Shown: positions 1 to 9,271, numbered from the stretch's first letter. The stretch: 64,000 nt of DNA from GCA-002701455 sp964342575 (GCA_964342575.1 CAYFGZ010000001.1:1-64000), one strand, 5' to 3'. A program made the numbers and translations. The notes: a model not told the origin generated them from the sequence alone.

Positions 1-684
1 CGCCTCTATTGCCATATTGCAAACCGTCATTCGGGATTCCATCGAAAGATCCCTGATTGAGTCCCCAGCAAACTCTATCACGTGCCCAGTTCCACCCGCC
101 GTTCCGATGGTTCCAATTATTGCCAATATTACATCCTTGGCTGTAACCCCGGTCGATAAATTTCCATCGACTGTCACTCGCATATTCTTGGCCGGCTTTT
201 GCAACAGCGTTTGTGTAGCTAAAACATGCTCTACTTCCGATGTCCCTATACCGAATGCTAAGGCACCAAATGCACCATGCGTCGCAGTATGGCTATCACC
301 ACAAACAATCGTCATCCCAGGAAGCGTAAAGCCTTGCTCAGGTCCAATTATATGCACGATACCTCGTCGAGCATCGGTTAACCCAAAGTAGGGTATGCCA
401 AAGTTTTTGACATTTTCTTCTAAGGTTTCGACCTGGACCCTCGACTCTTCTTCCACTATCCCTTCGGAAATATCCGTGGTGGGAGTATTATGATCTGCTA
501 CGGCTAGAGTTAGATCCGGTCTTCGGACTTCTCTACCAGCACTGCGAAGACCCTCGAAGGCTTGTGGACTAGTTACCTCGTGAACCAGATGTCGATCGAT
601 ATAAATCAGACATGTTCCATCGTCTTGGGTATCAACCAAATGGTTCTTCCAGATTTTGTCAAATAGCGTTTGTGGTCCCGTCAT
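1..684 (-). CDS. leuC: 3-isopropylmalate dehydratase large subunit (partial, 3' end beyond window)
   Basis: LeuC with LeuD isomerises 2-isopropylmalate to 3-isopropylmalate in leucine biosynthesis, using a [4Fe-4S] cluster. Only the first 228 codons are in the window. The translation begins MTGPQTLFDKIW and contains the aconitase-family signature GDSHTATHGAFGALAFGIG and HNTPTTD, typical of LeuC. The ATG at 684-682 follows a good Shine-Dalgarno (GGGAGG about 9 bases upstream), which fixes the start. It lies downstream of rplS on the same strand, separated by about 200 bases, so it may have its own promoter. The cluster cysteines would lie in the missing C-terminal half. Confidence is high for identity. 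Confidence 0.95.
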   Translation of the reverse strand, partial: MTGPQTLFDKIWKNHLVDTQDDGTCLIYIDRHLVHEVTSPQAFEGLRSAGREVRRPDLTLAVADHNTPTTDISEGIVEEESRVQVETLEENVKNFGIPYFGLTDARRGIVHIIGPEQGFTLPGMTIVCGDSHTATHGAFGALAFGIGTSEVEHVLATQTLLQKPAKNMRVTVDGNLSTGVTAKDVILAIIGTIGTAGGTGHVIEFAGDSIRDLSMESRMTVCNMAIEA

Positions 685-780
685 CTTTTAACGCCTCCCT
701 TAAAGAAAACTATAATACCAGCACTCCTTCTGCTAGCTAGTTAATAATACTTAGGGGATATCGACCCACTATATTTTCCC

Positions 781-800
781 AAAAAAACGCTGCCAGCGCG
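781..800 (-). terminator. possible weak terminator after rplS
   Basis: Reading on the minus strand, a short GC-rich hairpin (CGCT-GGC-AGCG, only 4 bp of stem) is followed by a run of seven T. It lies about 90 bases after the rplS stop and before leuC. The stem is short, so termination may be partial. The rest of the 685-889 intergenic stretch shows no gene. Confidence 0.3.
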
Positions 801-889
801 GCTTAAGTTTAAACTCTTGGCGGACTCAAGATAAAAATTAAAGAATCGTGTGTTCCGTTCGGTTCTCTAATTTGCTGATCGCTTTTGTG

Positions 890-1276
890 CTATTCACTTT
901 CTGTATCTTTTGAAGCACGCTGCACTTTTTCCGCTATTCGAGCCGATTTTCCTCTGCGCCCTCTCAAATAGTATAACTTAGCGCGACGAACCTTTCCTCG
1001 TCGAATAACCTCAATCTGATCTATCCGCGGAGAGTACAATGGAAACACCCGTTCAACGCCCTCCCCGTAGGATATCTTGCGAACAGTAAAGTTAGAATTT
1101 ATTGAATCAGTTTTACGACCGATGCACACCCCCTCAAAAACTTGGACTCTCTCCCTGGTTCCTTCTACAACCTTAACATGAACCTTCAGGGTGTCACCTG
1201 GGGAAAATTTTGGAATTGGCCTATCTTGATTGACCTTATCAATTTCCCCTTTGTTAATTTTTTCAACTATATCCAT
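890..1276 (-). CDS. rplS: 50S ribosomal protein L19
   Basis: L19 (bL19) sits at the 30S-50S interface. The product starting at 1276 (MDIVEKINKGEI) is 128 residues, close to the usual 115-130. It has the family features: a PGDTLKVHVKVVEG segment, RVQVFEGVCIGRK, and the basic RRGKVRRAKLYYLRGRRGK stretch. The reading frame stays open upstream to 1384, but that would overlap the end of trmD. The 1276 ATG is preceded by a GGAG-type ribosome site and matches family N-termini. It is the last translation gene of the ffh-rpsP-rimM-trmD-rplS run. Confidence 0.95.
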   Translation of the reverse strand: MDIVEKINKGEIDKVNQDRPIPKFSPGDTLKVHVKVVEGTRERVQVFEGVCIGRKTDSINSNFTVRKISYGEGVERVFPLYSPRIDQIEVIRRGKVRRAKLYYLRGRRGKSARIAEKVQRASKDTESE

Positions 1277-1316
1277 TCGTCCAACTCCATACCAATTCAT
1301 TATTACGTGCAGAGCG

Positions 1317-2042
1317 TTAATGCTCTCGATCAACTCTACTCTTGTATGTTTCCCAAAGGTCTGGTCGACCGTTTCTGGTAACAAACTCTGCCTGCTCTCT
1401 CCTCCACGTCGCTATTTTCGAGTGGTTTCCAGATAGTAAAACCTCTGGAACACTCCGTCCCTTCCAGTCCCTTGGATAAGTATATTGAGGGTATTCCAAG
1501 AGGTTATTTTCAAAACTCTCTTCCATCAATCCCTCTTTACACCCAAGAACTCCTGGTAGAAGCCTTACGCAAGAGTCCAGTACAGCCTGAGCTGCTAACT
1601 CTCCTCCCGACAAAATAAAATCACCTACACTAATCTCTTCCATTTCTCGTGCTTCAATTACGCGTTGGTCAACGCCCTCATATCGGCCACAAACTAGCAC
1701 AACCCCCGCATCCAAAGCCAGTTCTTTGGCTAACTTTTGATTAAAACGTCTTCCTCTCGGCGTTAAATAAATACGGCGACCCGGCACACCGCATAGAGAC
1801 CCGAGAGCATCGTCTATAACATCAGGTCGTAATACCATCCCTGGCCCACCGCCAAAGGGCGCTCCATCAACCGAGCCACGGTTATCTCTCGCAAAATTCC
1901 GAATGTCTAGCGTTTTAAGAGACCAAATGCCTTCATCTAAAGCCCTACCCGTTATAGACAAACCTAAAGCGCCAGGAAACATAGACGGAAATAAAGTCAG
2001 TATAACGGACTGCCACGGTGTTTTTTCCACTGCTGAATTCAT
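1317..2042 (-). CDS. trmD: tRNA (guanine-N1)-methyltransferase
   Basis: TrmD methylates G37 of tRNAs with a G at position 36 using S-adenosylmethionine, which prevents +1 frameshifting. The 241-residue product has the SPOUT trefoil-knot landmarks LTLFPSMFPG near the N-terminus, GGGPGMVLRP, VLVCGRYEGVDQRVIE, and SVGDFILSGGELAA. Its length is normal. It lies between rimM and rplS, the usual bacterial order. The ATG at 2042 lacks a strong ribosome site; a GTG four codons further in is an alternative start. Confidence 0.95.
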   Translation of the reverse strand: MNSAVEKTPWQSVILTLFPSMFPGALGLSITGRALDEGIWSLKTLDIRNFARDNRGSVDGAPFGGGPGMVLRPDVIDDALGSLCGVPGRRIYLTPRGRRFNQKLAKELALDAGVVLVCGRYEGVDQRVIEAREMEEISVGDFILSGGELAAQAVLDSCVRLLPGVLGCKEGLMEESFENNLLEYPQYTYPRDWKGRSVPEVLLSGNHSKIATWRREQAEFVTRNGRPDLWETYKSRVDREH

Positions 2043-2080
2043 AATTTCTTATGCCCATCTCTGAACTAAATGCTGGCTTT

Positions 2081-2602
2081 TTATTGATTCTCAGACATAT
2101 CATCGAGAAGGCCCGGCATAGGCTCAATAATCATTTTTCTAGCGCACAGATCAATCTCCGGTACTGTACCCTCGTTGAAGGGTAAAAGTACCGTCTTAAC
2201 GGAGCCATCAAGGGCAACATCCAGTAAATCTCCCGCCCCGAAATTGTGCACCCCTATAACCACACCTATCTTCATGCCACTACGTTTATAAACCTCCAAA
2301 TTTAACAGGTCTGCGTGATAAAATTCATTCTTTGCCGCTGTGGGCAAGTTACTTCGGTGAATAAATAACTCCTTCCCTGTCAGCTTCTCGGCACCAGTTC
2401 TATCAGATACCCCTGCAACTTTGGCAATCAAAGTTCCCTTGGCGCGTCCAGTAATTACGAGGTCGTAATCGCTTCCGCGTCCATCTTTTAGGGTACCGTA
2501 GCTAACAATATCCGATTCCGTTTCGGTGAAACTCTTGATCCGTATAAGGCCGTTAATCCCATGGGCTCCCACAATAACCCCCAAACACACCATCTCAGAC
2601 AT
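2081..2602 (-). CDS. rimM: 16S rRNA maturation factor RimM
   Basis: RimM binds S19 and assists maturation of the 30S head. The 173-residue product has the N-terminal RimM barrel (VCLGVIVGAHGINGLIRIKSF) and the PRC-barrel region with EFYHADLLNLEV, plus VLLPFNEGTVPEID near the C-terminus. A GTG one codon upstream (2605) is possible, but the ATG at 2602 has the better spacing (8 bases) from GAGAGG. The gene sits 26 bases after the true rpsP stop and 38 bases before trmD, consistent with one operon. Confidence 0.93.
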   Translation of the reverse strand: MSEMVCLGVIVGAHGINGLIRIKSFTETESDIVSYGTLKDGRGSDYDLVITGRAKGTLIAKVAGVSDRTGAEKLTGKELFIHRSNLPTAAKNEFYHADLLNLEVYKRSGMKIGVVIGVHNFGAGDLLDVALDGSVKTVLLPFNEGTVPEIDLCARKMIIEPMPGLLDDMSENQ

Positions 2603-2628
2603 CACAACAGCCTCTCTTAAGTTCCCTT

Positions 2629-3247
2629 CTACTTATTTTCTTTTTCCGCTGGCGTTTCTTCCGCTGGCGTTTCTTCCGCTGCCGTTTCTTCCGATGCCGT
2701 TTCTTCCGATGCCGTTTCTTCCGATGCCGTTTCTTCCGATGCCGTTTCTTCCGATGCCGTTTCTNNNNNNNNNNNNNNNNNNNNNNNNNNNNNNNNNNNN
2801 NNNNNNNNNNNNNNNNNNNNNNNNNNNNNNNNNNNNNNNNNNNNNNNNNNNNNNNNNNNNNNNNTCCGATGCCGTTTCTTCCGATGCCGTTTCTTCCGAT
2901 GCCGTTTCTTCCGATGCCGCCTGCTCCTCGGCTTCGCGCTCTAACCGCTTTTTTCCTGGAGCCGACTTTTTAGGCTGATCACCATACTCAAACCCGGGCA
3001 TCAGCTCTAACGAGGCCAAAAACTTGTGAACCCTATCCGTTGGGCGGGCGCCAACAGATAACCAGTATTTTATTCGATCCTCCTGTATCACTAGCCGATT
3101 GGGGTGATCCTTATTAACCATGGGGTTGTATGTGCCAACCTTTTCTATAAAACGTCCGTCTCTTGGAGCCGTGCTCTCCGCTACAACAACTCTATAAAAC
3201 GGTCTCTTTTTTGCTCCCCCTCGAGCCAATCGAATTTTCAAAGCCAT
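2629..3247 (-). CDS. rpsP: 30S ribosomal protein S16 with repetitive acidic C-terminal tail (interrupted by assembly gap)
   Basis: The first ~85 residues are ordinary S16 (bS16), starting MALKIRLARGGAKKRPFYRV and containing VGTYNPM and KYWLSVGARPTD. A basic linker follows, then a tail of ASEET repeats interrupted by 100 N. Read directly across the N, the frame is lost. On the far side the ASEET frame resumes one register off and runs through AAEET, PAEET and PAEKENK to a TAG at 2631-2629. The coding bases excluding N number 519, a multiple of three, so the true gap must be a multiple of three and 100 is a placeholder. Extended S16 tails are known in alphaproteobacteria, but this one is unusually repetitive. 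Confidence 0.9.
2641..2919 (-). repeat. 15-bp tandem repeat coding for ASEET units in rpsP
   Basis: At least twelve copies of a 15-base unit are visible, eight before the N run and four after it. On the minus strand the unit codes Ala-Ser-Glu-Glu-Thr. Most copies are identical, while the three nearest the stop codon have drifted (AAEET, PAEET). The unit phase is unbroken if the N block is removed, so the real gap could be zero or any multiple of 15 bases. Confidence 0.9.
2765..2864. other. assembly gap of 100 N
   Basis: Exactly 100 N, the standard placeholder for a gap of unknown size. It lies inside the tandem repeat of rpsP, so repeat collapse is the likely cause. Its length is not divisible by three, which creates a false frameshift in naive translations of rpsP. 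Confidence 0.97.
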
Positions 3248-3284
3248 GGTTTCTATTATTCCCTTTTTTAATCCATTGTCGTGA

Positions 3285-4736
3285 TTATCGTTTGATTGGG
3301 AACCGAGGCATCCCGTGGATACCCGGCCCCGTCTTGCCGATCAAATTTTCTGGTATCTTTAAATTACCTATTTTACCCTCTCCTGGTACAGGTGAATCAC
3401 CACTGCCCAGAACTCCGCTCAATCCCCTAATACCACCCATTTTTCCCATTTTTTTCATCATTCGGCCCATTTCTAGCTGCTGTTTCAGCAGACGGTTAAT
3501 TTCCTGGGCAGTGGTACCTGAACCCGCGGCCACCCGTCGTTTGCGAGACGCATTCATTATTTTTGGTGTTTTACGCTCTTGCTTGGTCATCGATTGAATT
3601 ATTGCCACTTGCCGCGATATAGACTTGTCATCAACGCCGGCACTAGCCATTTGCTTTTGGAATTTCCCTGCGCCAGGGAGTAAACTCATTACGCCACCAA
3701 GGCCTCCCATTTTCGACACTTGTTGCAACTGTTTTAACATATCATTTAAGTCGAATTGACCTTTCTGTATTCTCTGTGCAAGTTTCTCCGCCTCCTCTAC
3801 CTCAATAGTTTCGGCTGCCTTTTCGACCAAGCTAACTACGTCGCCCATTCCTAGAATCCGTCCGGCTACGCGTTCTGGATGGAAGTCTTCTAGGTCTTCT
3901 AATTTCTCACCTGTGCCAATGGCTTTAATTGGAACTCCCGTAACGGACCTCATTGACAGTGCCGCCCCGCCCCTAGAGTCCCCATCCATTCGCGTCAAAA
4001 TTATACCCGTCACGCCGACATTTTCGTGAAAATTCCTAGCCGTGGTAACTGCGTCTTGCCCCGTTAGGGCATCGGCTACTAAAAGGGTTTCACCTGGTTT
4101 AGCTATGTCTTTTATTTGCCTTATTTCTTCCATAAGGCCCTGATCAACCGTTACTCTACCCGCTGTATCAAGAATCAAAACATCAAAGCCCTGGAGCTTC
4201 GACGCCGTCAATGCTCTTTTTGTTATCGACGCTGATGTTTCTCCATCGGCAATAGGTAGCGTCGCAACGTCAATTTGTTCACCTAAAACTCGTAACTGCT
4301 CCCGGGCCGCTGGCCTCGTTATATCCAACGAAGCCATCAAAACTTTCTTTTTATCTCTTTTAGTAAGTCTTGCTGCTATTTTTGCAGCACTGGTCGTTTT
4401 ACCACCTCCCTGCAGACCGACCATTAAAATAGGGACAGGGGGAACAGCTTTCAACTCAATCCAAGACGCTTCCTGTCCCAACATGTCGATCAAATTATCA
4501 TTCACGATTTTTATTACTTGTTGACCCGGCGTAACTGATCGAGTTACCTCCTGCCCAATTGCACGTTCTTTAACCTTATTGATGAATGATTTAACTGCAT
4601 CGACGGCAACGTCGGCCTCTAGTAGAGCAACCCTAACCTCGCGCATGGCTACTGTGACATCAGACTCACTGAGCGCACCTCGGCCTTTTAGCCGATCAAA
4701 AACTTGTCCTAATCTATCCGATAACGAATCAAACAA
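3285..4736 (-). CDS. ffh: signal recognition particle protein (SRP54 homologue)
   Basis: Ffh binds 4.5S RNA and signal peptides of nascent membrane proteins and docks with FtsY. The 483-residue protein shows an N domain, a GTPase domain with the P-loop GLQGGGKTT (about 107-115), DTAGR (about 190-194) and TRMDGDSRGG, then a methionine-rich M domain with MTKQERKTPKIMNASRKRRVAAGSG, the SRP RNA-binding region. Length is normal. It is the promoter-proximal gene of the rpsP-rimM-trmD-rplS run. The 216 bases upstream (4737-4952) show no gene or obvious strong promoter. Confidence 0.96.
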   Translation of the reverse strand: MFDSLSDRLGQVFDRLKGRGALSESDVTVAMREVRVALLEADVAVDAVKSFINKVKERAIGQEVTRSVTPGQQVIKIVNDNLIDMLGQEASWIELKAVPPVPILMVGLQGGGKTTSAAKIAARLTKRDKKKVLMASLDITRPAAREQLRVLGEQIDVATLPIADGETSASITKRALTASKLQGFDVLILDTAGRVTVDQGLMEEIRQIKDIAKPGETLLVADALTGQDAVTTARNFHENVGVTGIILTRMDGDSRGGAALSMRSVTGVPIKAIGTGEKLEDLEDFHPERVAGRILGMGDVVSLVEKAAETIEVEEAEKLAQRIQKGQFDLNDMLKQLQQVSKMGGLGGVMSLLPGAGKFQKQMASAGVDDKSISRQVAIIQSMTKQERKTPKIMNASRKRRVAAGSGTTAQEINRLLKQQLEMGRMMKKMGKMGGIRGLSGVLGSGDSPVPGEGKIGNLKIPENLIGKTGPGIHGMPRFPIKR

Positions 4737-4952
4737 TTCTTCTTCCTTAATGCACTAATGATATAGTTATCCAGCCACCACAAACAGAATGTCGCCCGTG
4801 CCCGAAACTCGAGGACGGACGGAACACTTTTTAGGTTTCAACGACCTAACTTGTCGATAGAAGCCGCAAACTAGTTGTAAAAAGAAAAATAGTCAACTTT
4901 TAGGCGGTTTTTAGACAAAAAGCAGTTAACCTACCTTGATAGATACTCAATA

Positions 4953-6029
4953 TTATTTTTTGATAGTAATATCAAATTCCGATTTCTCCATTCCGTTATC
5001 ACAGCCAAGTTTAACCATCTCAGCCCAGGTGTTTTCATCGACGGGTATCCCCTCCTTGAGCCGTTTTTCCATCGACTCCCGCTCTGGCTCTCCAGCAACG
5101 CGAATTTTATCAAACCCTTCGGCTGGCTCACCCGATTTTACAAATTCAATTAGACTATCGAATTCCGCACTAAATGATACGCCGGATTTAAATTGATCCG
5201 GATCTATTATAATCGTTAGCATATTGTTTCTTATTGTCTCACCAGTGTTTAGCTCCAATCTAGCTGTTCCCCCACCGGCTAAGCCGCCGGCTAAAATGTC
5301 ACACAGAAGGGCCAATCCATACCCCTTATGTTCTCCAAATGATAACATAGCCCCCATTGGATCCCTGAATATCACTCCTGGGTCTCTGGTAAGTTTACCA
5401 TTTGGACCCACCAGTGCATCTGGCATGGGCATTTGCTTCTCTCCATAATGCGCAACTCTAACCTTTCCTTGAGCAACTCGGCTGGTAGCCATGTCTAAAA
5501 CCATCATTGGTGTCTTCTCTGTCGCAGGAATGGCTGTACAATAGGGATTGGTTGAATATCGCGCCTCGTAGCCACCATATGGCGCTACATACGGTTTATG
5601 TCCAGTCGCATTTACATAATGGATTGATATAAACCCAGCGCTTGCACACATTTCACCCCAAGCTCCTATTCGCCCAAGATGATGAACATTTCGTAACCCA
5701 ATTATTGCCGCTCCATGCTCGCGCGCCTTTGAAATGCCAAGCTCCATGGAGTCGCGACCAACAGTCTGGCCATAACCCATATTTCCTTCCAAGAGCAGGT
5801 AAACACCATTATCGGTGACGACAGATACTTCGGCCCCTGGGGTCATCGTGCCTGCCACGGCGTGACCCATATACCTGGGAGCAAGACCTACCCCATGGCT
5901 GTCATGTCCCATAAGGTTCGCTTCAACAAGGTTTTTTGCCACCGTTACCGCCTCATTGCGATCGCTCCCCGCAACTTGGATCATCCTTGTCACGATATTC
6001 TCAAGCGCGGTGTGTTCGACAAAAATCAA
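4953..6029 (-). CDS. malate/L-lactate dehydrogenase family oxidoreductase (Ldh_2; YbiC/HcxB-like)
   Basis: This 358-residue protein belongs to the NAD(P)-dependent Ldh_2 family, which oxidises or reduces 2-hydroxy acids such as malate, lactate, ureidoglycolate or 2,3-diketogulonate. Family landmarks are GHDSHGVGLAPRY near residues 40-55, NVHHLGRIG, NPYCTAIPA, LDMATSRVAQGKV and GEHKGYGLALL. It most resembles the hydroxycarboxylate dehydrogenase YbiC subgroup, but substrate cannot be read from sequence. It is transcribed alone, divergently from dapF, and sits between the ffh operon and dapF, which are often near each other in relatives, so it looks like an inserted accessory gene. Confidence 0.85.
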   Translation of the reverse strand: MIFVEHTALENIVTRMIQVAGSDRNEAVTVAKNLVEANLMGHDSHGVGLAPRYMGHAVAGTMTPGAEVSVVTDNGVYLLLEGNMGYGQTVGRDSMELGISKAREHGAAIIGLRNVHHLGRIGAWGEMCASAGFISIHYVNATGHKPYVAPYGGYEARYSTNPYCTAIPATEKTPMMVLDMATSRVAQGKVRVAHYGEKQMPMPDALVGPNGKLTRDPGVIFRDPMGAMLSFGEHKGYGLALLCDILAGGLAGGGTARLELNTGETIRNNMLTIIIDPDQFKSGVSFSAEFDSLIEFVKSGEPAEGFDKIRVAGEPERESMEKRLKEGIPVDENTWAEMVKLGCDNGMEKSEFDITIKK

Positions 6030-6156
6030 TTCGAGTCTCCATCCAATGAATCAAAAGTTAGCGCAAAACTATTTATACACCTCAGAACAAAAAGTGCTTC
6101 TATCTTACAATCAGATCTAGATTGGCTACCAGCAAAAAACACCTTATAAACCTAAT

Positions 6157-6972
6157 ATGGATATTCCTTTTATAAAAATGCACGGGCTCGGAAATGATTT
6201 TGTCATCATCGACAACCGATCTATGAACCTTGACAAAGCTTGTCTAAACATCCCAAAGATTGCTGACAGAAGGCGAGGCATAGGTTTTGACCAGCTCTTG
6301 ATATTATCGACTGCTCAGAGTGGTGGTGATATTCTCATGGAAATAACTAACCCCGACGGAAGTATCGCGGAAGCATGTGGTAACGGCACACGGTGTGTCG
6401 CCCAGTTGTTGATGACCGAGACCGGCCTCGATACTGTCATTGTTGAAACCATCGCCGGTATGCTTTCATGCAATCGCGTTGCTGGTCATCTTGTTACCGT
6501 GGATATGGGCAGAGCCTTAACTTCTTGGCATGAAATTCCTTTGGCACGTGACGCGGACACGCTCAATGTCAAATTAAAAAACGCTCCGTTTGATAACTGC
6601 ACGTGCGTAAACATCGGCAATCCACACGCGGTGTTTTTTACTGAGGATTGTGGAGAAATACCCCTAGAAAAAGTTGGGCCAATCATTGAAAATCATGAAA
6701 TATTTCCTGAGCGCACTAATGTCGAGTTCGCGACGATTTTGTCGCCAAATAAAATAAGGATGCGTGTTTGGGAACGCAGTGCTGGAATAACAACCGCCTG
6801 CGGCTCAGGAGCTTGCGCCGTATTAGTTGCTGCTGTTAGAAAACAATTCGTAAGCTCCAAAGCAGATGTTATACTAGATGGCGGGACGCTTTCTGTTGAA
6901 TGGACAAAGGATAACCGAGTCTTAATGACAGGACCTACCTCGATGAGCTACCGGGGACAATTTGAAGTATGA
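6157..6972 (+). CDS. dapF: diaminopimelate epimerase
   Basis: DapF converts LL- to meso-diaminopimelate for lysine and peptidoglycan synthesis. The 271-residue product carries both catalytic cysteines in their conserved settings: ACGNGTRC (Cys74) and TTACGSGACA (Cys215). The N-terminal KMHGLGNDFVIID motif and GNPHAVFF are also present. It leads the dapF-mtaB-ftsY group, a common alphaproteobacterial arrangement. Confidence 0.96.
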   Translation: MDIPFIKMHGLGNDFVIIDNRSMNLDKACLNIPKIADRRRGIGFDQLLILSTAQSGGDILMEITNPDGSIAEACGNGTRCVAQLLMTETGLDTVIVETIAGMLSCNRVAGHLVTVDMGRALTSWHEIPLARDADTLNVKLKNAPFDNCTCVNIGNPHAVFFTEDCGEIPLEKVGPIIENHEIFPERTNVEFATILSPNKIRMRVWERSAGITTACGSGACAVLVAAVRKQFVSSKADVILDGGTLSVEWTKDNRVLMTGPTSMSYRGQFEV

Positions 6973-7055
6973 TGTTATTGCTAAGTTGAATTGTTACTTA
7001 TTTTATGGCTCGATACTATTGCTTTTAATTTTATTTTACTAAGTCTCTCTTAATC

Positions 7056-8336
7056 ATGACCCCTAAACACGAACATATCAATAAAGTTGAAACTTTTGGC
7101 TGCAGGCTCAACGCCTTTGAATCCAAAGTTATTGAAGACAATCTGCCTAAAGATTTCACGCGGCCACGTATTGTTTTTAATTCCTGCGCAGTTACCTCGG
7201 AAGCGGAAAGACAAGTTCGACAAGCGATTCGGAAAGCTCGCAGGAAAAACCCTAATGCTGAAATAATTGTCACCGGGTGTGCCGCACAAATAAATCCTAT
7301 AATGTTCCACCGTATGCCCGAAGTCGATAGGGTTCTCGGCAACGAAGAAAAATTAGACCCACATATTTGGGGCAAAAACAATTGTTCTGAATTCGCTGTA
7401 AACAACATAATGGATGTTAAAAAAGTTGCACCGCAACTTATTTCTGGTTTCAATGGACGTTTGCGAGCCTTTGCTCAAGTGCAGCAAGGCTGTGATCATC
7501 GTTGCACATTTTGCATTATACCTTACGGGCGGGGAAACAGTCGCTCTGTTCCAATAGGCGAAATTGTCAAACAAGCGCAAATCCTCATAAATAATGGATA
7601 TCGAGAGCTCGTTCTGACTGGAGTGGATATTACTTCTTATGGCTCAGATCTACCCGGAAAGCCCCAATTGGGAAGTATGATAAAACGGTTATTGGCCAAT
7701 GTGGAGGGCATAGAAAGGCTCAGGTTATCCTCTATAGATCCGAGTGAGTTGGATAACGATTTATTGGATTTAATTTCTAACGAACCTCGACTCATGCCTC
7801 ACCTGCATCTAAGCATTCAAGCGGGCGATGATCTTATTTTAAAACGCATGAAGCGCCGTCACTCTAGAAGTACCATTTCGCAAATTTCGAACCTCTTAGA
7901 AACTCTTAGACCTGGCATTGTACTCGGGGCCGATCTTATAGCCGGGTTCCCAACGGAAACTGATGACATGTTTCAAAGATCGTTGGATCTTATCTTCGAA
8001 GCGAACCTAATCCACTTGCACGTTTTCCCATATTCACCGCGGCAGGGAACACCCGCCGCGAAAATGCCGCAGGTGTCCGCTAGCGTTAGAAAAGAACGGG
8101 CGCGCATTCTTCGTGACGCTGGAAAAGAAGTAATGACCCATTATCTAAGAAATCGCGTGGGATCCACCGAAAACGTTTTGATTGAAAAAAACGGTGCCGG
8201 GTATACTGAACATTTTGTTCCAATGAGCGTTGAAGGATCAAGTGTTCCTGGCACGATAGTTTCAGCGTTAGTACAAAAAGTCCGAGAAACTAAACTGATT
8301 GGAAAGGTATTTTCGGAAGGGTCGGTGCGAAATTGA
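7056..8336 (+). CDS. mtaB: tRNA t6A37 methylthiotransferase MtaB
   Basis: MtaB is a radical-SAM enzyme that adds a methylthio group to N6-threonylcarbamoyladenosine at tRNA position 37. The 426-residue protein has the N-terminal UPF0004 domain with three cluster cysteines (16, 44, 75), the radical-SAM CxxxCxxC motif (Cys146, 150, 153 in QQGCDHRCTFCIIPYGRG), and a C-terminal TRAM-like region. The motif GCRLNAFES favours MtaB over MiaB or RimO. Its stop overlaps the ftsY start by four bases, so the two are probably translationally coupled. Confidence 0.92.
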   Translation: MTPKHEHINKVETFGCRLNAFESKVIEDNLPKDFTRPRIVFNSCAVTSEAERQVRQAIRKARRKNPNAEIIVTGCAAQINPIMFHRMPEVDRVLGNEEKLDPHIWGKNNCSEFAVNNIMDVKKVAPQLISGFNGRLRAFAQVQQGCDHRCTFCIIPYGRGNSRSVPIGEIVKQAQILINNGYRELVLTGVDITSYGSDLPGKPQLGSMIKRLLANVEGIERLRLSSIDPSELDNDLLDLISNEPRLMPHLHLSIQAGDDLILKRMKRRHSRSTISQISNLLETLRPGIVLGADLIAGFPTETDDMFQRSLDLIFEANLIHLHVFPYSPRQGTPAAKMPQVSASVRKERARILRDAGKEVMTHYLRNRVGSTENVLIEKNGAGYTEHFVPMSVEGSSVPGTIVSALVQKVRETKLIGKVFSEGSVRN

Positions 8337-9271
8337 CTACTAATACAAGTACCCCCAAGGGGTGGATTAGAAAGTTAAAAAATGGGCTTTCTGCATCTTC
8401 CAACAAAATGGTTTCTGGCATAACTGGACTTTTGAAAGAACGACGGCTGAATGGCGATACGTTAGAGCAGTTAGAAGATTTACTCATTGGCTCAGATTTA
8501 GGTGTTGAGGCTGCTAACTTGCTTACAATTAAACTTGCAAAACAACGGTTTGATAAAAAGGTAACAAATGAAGAGGTAAGGACCTCTTTTTCTGCTGATA
8601 TCGTTGACATTTTGACCCCAGTGGCAAAACCGATCATCGTTGATGATTCGCTAAAACCTCAGGTAATTCTAGTCTGTGGCGTTAATGGGAGCGGAAAAAC
8701 AACAACTATTGGAAAGTTAGCTCATCAATGGAAAGAAGAAGGAAAAAACGTCTGGCTGGCGGCGGGAGATACCTTTCGAGCGGCCGCCATCGAGCAACTC
8801 GAAGTCTGGGGACAACGAACTGGAACCCCTGTAATCGCGCACCCGCAAGGTAGTGATCCAGCAGCCTTAGCTTTCGATGCAGTACAACAAAGTCGCTTGG
8901 ATAAGGCCGACATACTGATAATTGATACCGCCGGTAGATTGCAAAACCGCACCGAACTAATGGATGAGCTTGCCAAGATGGTCCGGGTGATAAAGAAGCA
9001 AATACCTGAAGCGCCTCATGATTGCGTACTGGTTTTGGATGGAACCGTGGGCCAAAATGCTCACAGCCAAGTGCAAAATTTTGGAGATATGGTTGATATT
9101 TCCGGGCTTATAGTCACGAAACTTGATGGATCCGCCAAAGGAGGGGTTGTTGTGGCGCTTGCCGAAAAGTTTGGGCTGCCTATACATGCTGTGGGAGTAG
9201 GCGAAGGTGTAGACGATCTCAGGCCGTTTGATCCCATTACATTTTCAAGAAGCCTAATGGGTTTGGATTGA
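8333..9271 (+). CDS. ftsY: signal recognition particle receptor FtsY
   Basis: FtsY is the membrane-associated SRP receptor GTPase. The 312-residue protein consists of an N domain and a G domain with the P-loop GVNGSGKTTT (about 116-125), DTAGR (198-202), and TKLDGSAKGG. The acidic A domain of enterobacterial FtsY is absent, as is usual in alphaproteobacteria. The start is a TTG at 8333 that overlaps the mtaB stop; a GGAAGGG stretch lies about 12 bases upstream. Its partner ffh is in the same window. Confidence 0.95.
   Translation: MTTNTSTPKGWIRKLKNGLSASSNKMVSGITGLLKERRLNGDTLEQLEDLLIGSDLGVEAANLLTIKLAKQRFDKKVTNEEVRTSFSADIVDILTPVAKPIIVDDSLKPQVILVCGVNGSGKTTTIGKLAHQWKEEGKNVWLAAGDTFRAAAIEQLEVWGQRTGTPVIAHPQGSDPAALAFDAVQQSRLDKADILIIDTAGRLQNRTELMDELAKMVRVIKKQIPEAPHDCVLVLDGTVGQNAHSQVQNFGDMVDISGLIVTKLDGSAKGGVVVALAEKFGLPIHAVGVGEGVDDLRPFDPITFSRSLMGLD

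Noticed and set aside
17..391. Plus-strand open frame of 124 codons at the left edge
   Set aside because: Antisense to leuC, whose minus-strand frame carries clear family motifs.
2641..2919. Regular repeats as a possible CRISPR array
   Set aside because: Units are 15 bp, directly adjacent with no spacers, and code in frame for S16.
2526..2978. Open frame on the plus strand with FLPMP repeats
   Set aside because: It is the antisense shadow of the rpsP tandem repeat and crosses the N block.
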